A DNA stretch of 37,971 nucleotides. Source: Kiritimatiellia bacterium. Lineage in GTDB: Bacteria; Verrucomicrobiota; Kiritimatiellia; RFP12; UBA1067. A program made the position numbers and the translations under genes. The stretch covers positions 1-37,971 of the forward strand of contig JAKSOZ010000016.1 of NCBI GenBank assembly GCA_024405265.1. Direction: 5' to 3'. The notes beneath the pieces were generated by a model. The model made no database searches and had not been told where the DNA came from. It saw only the letters and a program-made list of their open reading frames with translations. Below, piece after piece: positions 32,213 through 37,971 of this stretch (the stretch's first letter is position 1; each line of letters begins with the position of its first letter).

Positions 32213-32753
32213 TCGCTCCGAGATTCTTCGCTATATGCGTATGGGCCGCGCCACACCTGACGCGGAACTCTCGAAGCGTATCGACAAAGTCGAAGCGGAG
32301 CTTCTGAAAGTCGCGCGTCCTAAGGAAGTTCATAAGCTTATTAAAGTAAAGGACCTTCCTTTCGAAAGCGCGGACTTGAACCACGTCTTGGGAGACGCTG
32401 AAGAGTGTTATTTGTTCGCCGCGACCTTGGGGCATGAAGTCGATCTTCTCATTCGCCGTTATTCGATCACGAGTCCTGCCGATCTTCTTATCTTGCAAGC
32501 GAGCGCGGCGACTATGATCGAAGCGTATATTGATGAATGTGAGTTGGAGTTGAAGAAAGGTGTAGGCGTAGGTGTAGGGTGTAGAGAGTTGTGTACCAGG
32601 TTCTCGCCGGGGTATGGGGATTTGCCGTTATCCGTGCAGCCGAAATTCCTCGAGACGGTCGACGCGGGGAAGCAATTGGGGATTTCGCTTACTGACGCGT
32701 ATTTGATGATTCCCTCCAAGAGTGTGACCGCGATTATAGGAGTTAAGAAATGA
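32202..32753 (+). CDS. Stand-alone methionine synthase reactivation domain
   Basis: The protein has 183 residues with TTG start 32202. The next ATG would delete the conserved 'NRSEILRYMRM' helix, so TTG is preferred. 'CTRFSPGYGDLPLSVQPKFLETVDAGKQLGISLTDAYLMIPSKSVTAIIG' is the AdoMet-binding signature of the MetH activation domain, which re-methylates oxidised cob(II)alamin. In Escherichia this domain is the MetH C-terminus; a free-standing form next to a shorter MetH is known from Thermotoga maritima (TM0269 with TM0268). Residues 108-131 hold a low-complexity insert (G-V-G-V-G). It overlaps metH by four bases. Confidence 0.85.
   Translation: MKLNRSEILRYMRMGRATPDAELSKRIDKVEAELLKVARPKEVHKLIKVKDLPFESADLNHVLGDAEECYLFAATLGHEVDLLIRRYSITSPADLLILQASAATMIEAYIDECELELKKGVGVGVGCRELCTRFSPGYGDLPLSVQPKFLETVDAGKQLGISLTDAYLMIPSKSVTAIIGVKK
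32525..32595. repeat. C-depleted low-complexity insert in the reactivation-domain gene
   Basis: There are 71 bases with a single C (32567) on the coding strand, with gtgtagg-type repetition around 32559-32583. It encodes a Gly/Val run just before the conserved C-T-R-F-S-P-G-Y motif. Confidence 0.7.
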
Positions 32754-35113
32754 TCATTCAGCTTGATGGTGCGATGGGGACGGAGCTACAGAAGCGCGGT
32801 CTTGAACCGGGCGAGATTCCCGAGCTTTGGAGTCTCTCTCATCCCGAGGCGCTTGTCGAGATTCATCGCGCGTATCTTGAAGCAGGCGCGGACATCATTT
32901 CCGCCAACACTTTCGGCGCGAACGGAGCGAAGTATCATGGCGACGTTCCTTTAAAAGACGTAATCGAAGCGGCGATTCATAATGCACGTGAGGCGGGTGC
33001 GAGAAAGGTCGCGCTCGATGTCGGCCCTACGGGGAAGCTTCTAAAACCCTCGGGTAATTACGAGTTCGACCGCGCCTACGATGATTTCGCCGAAGCGATT
33101 TCGCTCGGCACGAAAGCGGGAGCTGACTATATCTTTCTCGAGACGTTCTCCGATACCTACGAGCTCAAAGCGGCACTTCTCGCGGCAAAAGAAAACTCGA
33201 CGCTTCCGATTCTCGCTTCGGTTTCGTTAAGCGAAGATGGGAAGCTTCTAACGGGAGCCGATGTCGACACGATTGCCGCGCTCTTTAATGCGCTTAAGCC
33301 GAGTGCCGCCGGTTTCAACTGCGGACTTGGGCCCGATAAGCTTCTTCCTTTCGTGAAGCGCCTTGCCGAGAGAACCCATATCCCGATTATCGTTAAAGCC
33401 AATGCGGGACTTCCGAAGGTCATCGACGGGAAGACGGTCTTTACGGTCGGGTCCGAAGAGTTTGCCGAGGATATGGCGCGTTGCATCGAAGCGGGCGCGA
33501 CTTATGTCGGCGGCTGCTGCGGAACGACACCGCAGCACATTCGTGCGGTCTCTGACCACCATCACTTTACACTTAACACTTTACCTTTTACACTCCCGAC
33601 TGTCGTGAGTTCTTACTCACGTACAGTCGAGCTTCCCCTCGATGACTCTATCGTAATTGGAGAGCGCATTAATCCGACGGGTAAGAAGAAACTTCGCGAG
33701 GCCTACAAAGCGGGGGACATGGGCTATATTCTTCGAGAAGCGATTTCGCAGGTCGAGGCGGGCGCTCCGATTCTCGACGTGAACGCGGGTGTTCCCGGAA
33801 TCGACGAGCCGAAGGTTTTGCGCGAGACCATCGAAGCGATTCAAAGCGTAACCGATACTCCCTTGCAAATCGACACTTCCGACCCGAAAGCGCTCGAAAG
33901 CGCGCTTCGCCACTACAATGGTAAAGCGATGATCAACTCGGTTAACGGCAAGGAAGAAGTAATGGACGCCGTATTCCCGATAGTCGCGAAATATGGTGGC
34001 GTGCTTGTCGCTTTGACGCTTGATGAGAACGGGATCCCGAATACTGCCGAAGGGCGACTCGAGATTGCGAAGAAGATCTTAAAGCGCGGCGAAAAGTATG
34101 GACTTACGAAAGACGATTTCGTGATTGATGTCCTGTGCCTCGCGATGAGCGCCGAGCCGACGAGCGTAAGCGTTATCTTGGAAAGTCTTCAGCGTATCCG
34201 CAAGGAGCTTAAGGTCAGGACGGTGCTCGGAGTTTCGAACATTTCCTTCGGTCTCCCCGCGCGTCCTCAACTCAACGCGGCGTTTTATACGCTCGCTCTC
34301 GAAGCGGGACTTACCTCGGCGATCATCAACCCGCTGTCGCTCGAAATGATGACCGCCTACAGATCTTGGCGCGCGCTCACCGGCCGCGACAAGTCCTGTA
34401 CGGATTGGATTTCCTTTAGTTCGAACTTGTCGAGCGGACAAACTATCCAAAGCGGAAGCCACCAACACTCATCACTGAGCACCAATACTTCAACACTAAG
34501 TAGCGCGATAACTCACGGCCTTAAGGAAGATGCCGCGCAAATGGCGAAGTCGCTTTTGGCGGAAGGTAAGACGCCTGTCGAGCTTATCGATGGGGAGATC
34601 GTTCCCGCGCTTGAGACGGTAGGTAAGGGCTTTGAGTCGGGAAAAATGTTCCTTCCGCAACTCTTGATGGCGGCGGAAGCGGCCTCGAAGGCGTTCGAAG
34701 TTATTCGTGCCGCGCTCGAAAAAGCGGGAACAAGTGCCGCGCCGAAGGGCCCGATTATCATCGCGACCGTAAAGGGCGATATTCACGATATCGGGAAGAA
34801 CATCGTCCGTGCGCTTCTCGAGAACTACGGCTTTAAGGTAATCGATCTCGGGAAAGACGTCGAGCCCGATATGATCGTCGAAGCGGCGATTAAGCATAAC
34901 GCGAAGCTCGTCGGGCTTTCCGCCTTGATGACTACGACCGTCGTCTACATGAAAGAGACGATCGAGAAGCTTAATGCCGCGGATCCCTCGATCAAGACTT
35001 TCGTCGGCGGCGCGGTCTTGACTCAGGAATATGCCGACGAAATCAAGGCCTCTTACTACACCAAGGATGCGATGGCCAGCGTGCGTCTCGCCGAAGAATT
35101 CTTCAAGGATTGA
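32750..35113 (+). CDS. metH: Cobalamin-dependent methionine synthase lacking reactivation domain
   Basis: The protein has 787 residues. Residues 1-265 are the homocysteine-binding barrel with the zinc cysteines in 'GFNCGLGP' and 'YVGGCCGTTPQHI'. Residues 290-555 are the methyl-THF pterin-binding barrel ('IVIGERINPTGKKKL', 'DVNAGVPGIDE', 'INSVNGK'). Residues 585-787 are the cobalamin cap and Rossmann domain with 'KGDIHDIGKNIV', the D-x-H-x-x-G base-off motif, and 'FVGGAVLT'. The fourth (activation) domain is encoded by the preceding gene. Two in-frame inserts, residues 268-293 and 562-584, lie exactly at the domain boundaries. Confidence 0.94.
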   Translation: MIIQLDGAMGTELQKRGLEPGEIPELWSLSHPEALVEIHRAYLEAGADIISANTFGANGAKYHGDVPLKDVIEAAIHNAREAGARKVALDVGPTGKLLKPSGNYEFDRAYDDFAEAISLGTKAGADYIFLETFSDTYELKAALLAAKENSTLPILASVSLSEDGKLLTGADVDTIAALFNALKPSAAGFNCGLGPDKLLPFVKRLAERTHIPIIVKANAGLPKVIDGKTVFTVGSEEFAEDMARCIEAGATYVGGCCGTTPQHIRAVSDHHHFTLNTLPFTLPTVVSSYSRTVELPLDDSIVIGERINPTGKKKLREAYKAGDMGYILREAISQVEAGAPILDVNAGVPGIDEPKVLRETIEAIQSVTDTPLQIDTSDPKALESALRHYNGKAMINSVNGKEEVMDAVFPIVAKYGGVLVALTLDENGIPNTAEGRLEIAKKILKRGEKYGLTKDDFVIDVLCLAMSAEPTSVSVILESLQRIRKELKVRTVLGVSNISFGLPARPQLNAAFYTLALEAGLTSAIINPLSLEMMTAYRSWRALTGRDKSCTDWISFSSNLSSGQTIQSGSHQHSSLSTNTSTLSSAITHGLKEDAAQMAKSLLAEGKTPVELIDGEIVPALETVGKGFESGKMFLPQLLMAAEAASKAFEVIRAALEKAGTSAAPKGPIIIATVKGDIHDIGKNIVRALLENYGFKVIDLGKDVEPDMIVEAAIKHNAKLVGLSALMTTTVVYMKETIEKLNAADPSIKTFVGGAVLTQEYADEIKASYYTKDAMASVRLAEEFFKD
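33555..33597. repeat. G-free insert in metH at the first domain boundary
   Basis: There are 43 consecutive bases without G on the coding strand, built of CACTTTACACTTAACACTTT-like units. It is joined directly to the hairpin at 33597-33629. Confidence 0.75.
33597..33629. repeat. Hairpin inside metH
   Basis: CGACTGT-CGTGAG, loop TTCTTA, CTCACG-T-ACAGTCG: 13 bp of stem with one bulged T, in frame and following the G-free tract. Confidence 0.75.
34434..34505. repeat. G-poor insert in metH at the second domain boundary
   Basis: A CACCAACACTCATCACTGAG-like stretch encodes a Ser/Thr/Gln/His linker (residues 562-584) between the pterin and cobalamin parts. G is strongly depleted in 34459-34500. Confidence 0.6.
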
Positions 35114-35115
35114 TC

Positions 35116-35745
35116 ATGTCTCCTATCATCACCTATATTATCGGCTCATTGGGGCTTATCATCAAGCCGGGTCCGGATCTTCTTTGCACGATTTCGACCG
35201 CGCTTTCTCATGGTCGTAAAAGGGCGCTTTGTCTGATGCTCGGCCTCATTCTCGGGTGTTGGACTTGGATCATCCTACTCTCGCTCGGAGTCGCGGCGTT
35301 TTTGAAGACGCATACGGTGGTGATGACAATCATTCGATATGGTGGGATGGCCTATATCGGGTATCTGGCGTATGGAAGCTTGGTCGAAGCATACCACGGC
35401 TTCAAGCATCACGAGGGCTTCGTTCTTTCCTCTCCGAACGAGAGGGGGTTAAGACTTTTACTGCGCGGTATTTTGATGGCGATGGGAAATCCGCTTACGA
35501 TCATGTTCTTTCTCGCTTTCTTGCCCCATTTCACGACTCCCGGATCGCGTCTTCCCCCGTCTCTCCAGATTTTCCTCTTAGGGACGCTCTTTTGCTCGCT
35601 CGTCCCGTTCATTTCGGTTCCGATCATCTTTACTGCAGGAGCTTTCAAGAACGCGCTTGAGAAAAAGCCGCGCTTCGCCCCCTCGGTCAAACTCTTCTCG
35701 GGGCTTCTTCTTGTTCTCGTCGTCATCCTCCTCGCTATTGCCTAA
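35116..35745 (+). CDS. LysE-family exporter
   Basis: The protein has 209 residues. ATG 35116 follows AAGGA at six bases; TTG 35110 overlaps the metH stop and is rejected. About five to six membrane spans are present, with the family's 'GPDLLCTISTALSHGRKRAL', where the G-P-D segment near the N-terminus and G-x-x-x-G-C-W helix match LysE/RhtB translocators. These export amino acids such as homoserine, threonine or lysine. Being last in the methionine unit, it might relieve homocysteine or methionine overflow, but that is inferred from position only. Confidence 0.8.
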   Translation: MSPIITYIIGSLGLIIKPGPDLLCTISTALSHGRKRALCLMLGLILGCWTWIILLSLGVAAFLKTHTVVMTIIRYGGMAYIGYLAYGSLVEAYHGFKHHEGFVLSSPNERGLRLLLRGILMAMGNPLTIMFFLAFLPHFTTPGSRLPPSLQIFLLGTLFCSLVPFISVPIIFTAGAFKNALEKKPRFAPSVKLFSGLLLVLVVILLAIA

Positions 35746-35768
35746 GGTGTCCTATCACTATTGCGGCT

Positions 35769-35798
35769 TTGACGGCGGGCGGGAATAAATGATATAAT
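35769..35798 (+). promoter_or_regulatory. Promoter of the gate-domain gene
   Basis: TTGACG (35769-35774), 18 bases, then an extended -10 TGA-TATAAT (35790-35798). The predicted start is near 35805, leaving about ten bases before ATG 35815. This is the best sigma70-like promoter in the window. Confidence 0.65.
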
Positions 35799-35814
35799 AT
35801 CCCGAAATAAAGCT

Positions 35815-36969
35815 ATGAAAATGAAAAAACGCATAATCCCTGAAGGCGTTCCTTGCCTTGTGATTTTAGGAGTGATCTTCGGCTATCTTGGCTATAAGAT
35901 GGGTGTTCCTAATATGATGAAGACGATTATGGCTACTGCCAACGATCTTCTTCTCAACACTTGCTTCTTCTTGATGGCGGTTTGCGTGATTACCGGCGCT
36001 TTAGGCAAGATTCTCTCGGAATTCGGCGTCGTGAAGCTTTGCGAAAAGATCCTTCGTCCGTTGATGAAGCCGCTCTTTAACCTCCCCGGAACCGCTTCTT
36101 TGGGAGCTTGTCTTACCTTTTTGAGTGATAATCCCGCGATTATCACGCTCGCTCATGACCGTAAGTTCGCACGCTTCTTCAAGAAATATCAGCTTATTTC
36201 GCTTACCAATTTCGGTACCGCCTTCGGTATGGGGCTTCTCGTTATCGTTTGCATGGTAACTCAAAAGGGAGTATCGCCCGCGGCGCCTTTCATCGGTCTT
36301 TTCGGCGCGTTTTGCGGGTGCATGGTTTCGACGCGAATCATGCAGTTCTTGATTTGCCGCGCGAATCCGGAATACAAGACGGAATGGGCGGTCGATCCGA
36401 TTGAAGAAGGTCAGGCGGCTTTGATGGAAGATGACGATGAGGGCGTTAAGAAGCCGCTTTTCATGCGAATTCTCGACTCGGTGCTCGATGGCGGCAAGGC
36501 AGGCGTGGAAATCGGGCTTTCGATTATCCCCGGCGTCTTGGTCATCTCGACTTTGGTCATGATTCTTACCTTCGGCGCGGGTTCGGGCGGTAACTTTACC
36601 GGTGCCGCATTCGAGGGTGTGGAGCTTTTGCCTAAAATCGCGGCGAAAGTGAGCTTTATCTTCGAAGCGCTTTTCGGCTTTACCGATCCGCATGTCGTCG
36701 CCTTCCCGATTACCGCTTTGGGTGCGGTCGGCGCGGCGCTTGGTTTGGTTCCCGGCTTCCTTGAAAAGGGGTGGATGGACAACAATGCGATAGCGGTTTG
36801 TACGGCTATCGGTATGTGTTGGAGCGGCTATCTCTCCACCCATACTGCGATGCTTGACTCGCTCGGCTTCAGAAGTCTTACTTCGAAGGCGATTTTAGCG
36901 CATACCATCGGCGGAATTGCTGCGGGTGTTGTTGCGCATTGGACGTGGGTGCTCGTCTCGATATTCTGA
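35815..36969 (+). CDS. Nucleoside-recognition (gate) domain membrane protein
   Basis: The protein has 384 residues with eight to ten membrane spans. Two gate-type segments are visible: 'NTCFFLMAVCVITGALGKILSEFGVVKLCEKILRPLMKPLF' followed by 'LTFLSDNPAIITLA', and later 'GVEIGLSIIPGVLVISTLVMILTFG' with 'GFTDPHVVAFPITALGAVGAALG'. This matches the CD0519/CD1768-type branch of the nucleoside-recognition family. The transported molecule is not established. An acidic cytoplasmic loop (EEGQAALMEDDDEG) separates the halves. The outer membrane barrel gene starts nine bases later, so the two are probably co-transcribed. Confidence 0.75.
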   Translation: MKMKKRIIPEGVPCLVILGVIFGYLGYKMGVPNMMKTIMATANDLLLNTCFFLMAVCVITGALGKILSEFGVVKLCEKILRPLMKPLFNLPGTASLGACLTFLSDNPAIITLAHDRKFARFFKKYQLISLTNFGTAFGMGLLVIVCMVTQKGVSPAAPFIGLFGAFCGCMVSTRIMQFLICRANPEYKTEWAVDPIEEGQAALMEDDDEGVKKPLFMRILDSVLDGGKAGVEIGLSIIPGVLVISTLVMILTFGAGSGGNFTGAAFEGVELLPKIAAKVSFIFEALFGFTDPHVVAFPITALGAVGAALGLVPGFLEKGWMDNNAIAVCTAIGMCWSGYLSTHTAMLDSLGFRSLTSKAILAHTIGGIAAGVVAHWTWVLVSIF

Positions 36970-36978
36970 TAAATAATC

Positions 36979-37803
36979 ATGAAAAAAGCTTCAGTTCTCT
37001 TCTTTATCGCGCTTTCCGCGCTTGTTCTTGAGGCCGGAGAATACTTCTCGGCGGGGTTCAATAACGAGTTTTACACCGGGTATCAGTGGCGGAACCAGAT
37101 GTCGAACACCGAGGGCGCTTATCACGGTTGCCTCTGGGCCGACGTTCCCGTCTTCGGCGATTTCTATCTCGGCGGGTATATTTGGCAGAATTATGACATG
37201 ACCAATAATCGTGGCTATAAATATGCCAATGCGCTTACCGAAACCGACTTCGGTATTCATGTGGGCGGTAAGGCCTGGGATAACGAATCGGAAAGATTCC
37301 CGATAGCGCTTTCCTTCGAATTCGGTCATGAGTGGTATCTTTATCATCGTCGAGTTCGCAATCACCAAATCCACCCCGATACGAATGAAATCTATTTGAA
37401 TGCCACCTTATCCAATCCTATTGCCAATATCTACGGCGGCGTTGCCACGCAGTATCATAACTATGGTGATTATCGAAGCGGCTTCCATTATATGCTCGGC
37501 TTCAATAAGGAAGTTTCGGTTCCTAAACTCGAGGCCTTGAAGCTCGGTGCGGACTGGAACGTCGGTTTCGCGAATAAGCAATATCAATATTGGCTTATCG
37601 GAACGAAAAGCTCGGGCTTTACCGGTACGACTATTAAGCTTTACGCGAAGTACTTCTTGACGGATTATCTTTATTTGAAGCCGATGATCGCCTATACGGG
37701 TATCCTTAACGGCGATGCTCGTGAGGAAATGAAGAACTGGGATCATAGCAAAAATCCCCGCGATGCTCTTTGGGGAATGCTCGCCATCAATCTCGTATTT
37801 TGA
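36979..37803 (+). CDS. Outer membrane beta-barrel protein
   Basis: The protein has 274 residues. Residues 1-19 form a signal peptide (MKKASVLFFIALSALVLEA). The mature protein is Tyr/Trp/Gly-rich with alternating strands and ends 'GMLAINLVF', a Phe-terminated barrel. 'FNNEFYTGYQWRNQ' and 'GDWNV'-like strands recall small porins, but I cannot assign a family. Its position nine bases after an inner membrane gate-domain protein suggests a matched outer-inner membrane pair, comparable in idea to Tsx with nucleoside transporters. The ribosome site is weak. Confidence 0.65.
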   Translation: MKKASVLFFIALSALVLEAGEYFSAGFNNEFYTGYQWRNQMSNTEGAYHGCLWADVPVFGDFYLGGYIWQNYDMTNNRGYKYANALTETDFGIHVGGKAWDNESERFPIALSFEFGHEWYLYHRRVRNHQIHPDTNEIYLNATLSNPIANIYGGVATQYHNYGDYRSGFHYMLGFNKEVSVPKLEALKLGADWNVGFANKQYQYWLIGTKSSGFTGTTIKLYAKYFLTDYLYLKPMIAYTGILNGDAREEMKNWDHSKNPRDALWGMLAINLVF

Positions 37804-37861
37804 TGGTTAAAAGATTCTGACGTTTCTCCGCTTGCGCGTTACATATCGGGGCATGATCGAA

Positions 37862-37896
37862 TCAATACCGTCCCCCCAAGCGGCTCTCGGTATTGA
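37862..37896. repeat. Inverted repeat before the tandem array
   Basis: TCAATACCG (37862-37870) and CGGTATTGA (37888-37896) form a perfect 9-bp stem with a 17-base loop that contains AAGCGGCT, the beginning of the tandem unit. There is no T-run, so it is not an obvious terminator. Confidence 0.65.
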
Positions 37897-37900
37897 ATTG

Positions 37901-37971
37901 AAGCGGCTACTCGCTCCAAAGTAAGCGGCTACTCGCTCCAAAGTAAGCGGCTACTTGCTCTAAAGTAAGCG
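37901..37971. repeat. 22-bp tandem repeat array, open at the window end
   Basis: There are three units of 22 bases (37901-37922, 37923-37944, 37945-37966) beginning AAGCGGCTACTCGCTCC, plus the first five bases of a fourth. Units 1 and 2 are identical; unit 3 has two C-to-T changes. There are no spacers, so it is not a CRISPR array. Each unit has a small AGCG/CGCT palindrome. Confidence 0.85.

Noticed and set aside
37901..37971. CRISPR array at the right edge
   Set aside because: The units are contiguous with no spacers, and no cas gene is present.

Overview
The window (about 38 kb, moderately GC-rich, densely coding, mostly plus strand) looks like a chromosomal segment of an uncultured, Gram-negative, host- or gut-type bacterium. 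Outer membrane barrels ending in Phe, a TonB-dependent receptor, lipoproteins, a periplasmic GH2 galactosidase and secreted proteins with PVC-style C-termini fit the Verrucomicrobiota/Kiritimatiellota group best. That placement is an inference, since no rRNA or tRNA gene is visible.

Layout. (1) 1-7366: a redox block with an FMN-reductase-type flavoprotein (cut by the window edge), a flavodoxin, 1-deoxyxylulose-5-phosphate synthase, a TonB receptor, an Fe-S aldo/keto reductase, and a NapH-like membrane polyferredoxin fused to a C-terminal DUF1893-like domain. (2) 7356-8192 (minus): an unknown secreted protein. (3) 8384-15951: a phosphate regulon with a Na/Pi cotransporter carrying a PhoU-like tail, PhoB, PhoR, a DUF2490 barrel and PstS-C-A-B. 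Both transport units have a promoter with four 11-bp-spaced PHO-box-like units at exactly the same distance from TATAAT. (4) 15946-20446: an AT-richer island flanked by two 98-99 bp direct repeats. It holds a RelE/HigB-like toxin with an XRE antitoxin, three lipoproteins (the last frameshifted), two non-coding blocks, and broken fragments of the DUF2490-pstS-pstB locus. These fragments suggest that the pst locus was once tandemly repeated and then collapsed. (5) 20420-24437: a small acidic protein, a SIMPL-domain protein and, on the minus strand, mfd. (6) 24512-31324: a coiled-coil secreted protein, a phosphoribosyltransferase, two CNNM/CorC-type membrane proteins, a GH2 beta-galactosidase and an EamA transporter. 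(7) 31352-35745: metF, a free-standing MetH reactivation domain, metH and a LysE-type exporter, forming a cobalamin-dependent methionine unit. (8) 35815-37803: a nucleoside-recognition (gate) membrane protein with an outer membrane barrel. (9) 37862-end: an inverted repeat and a 22-bp tandem repeat that runs off the window.

Two patterns cross gene boundaries. Four unrelated conserved genes (polyferredoxin, mfd, the MetH reactivation protein, metH) contain in-frame low-complexity inserts in which one strand is nearly free of G. Also, several genes have a strong, often TGn-extended, TATAAT so close to the start codon that the predicted transcripts are nearly leaderless (phoB, mfd, metF).
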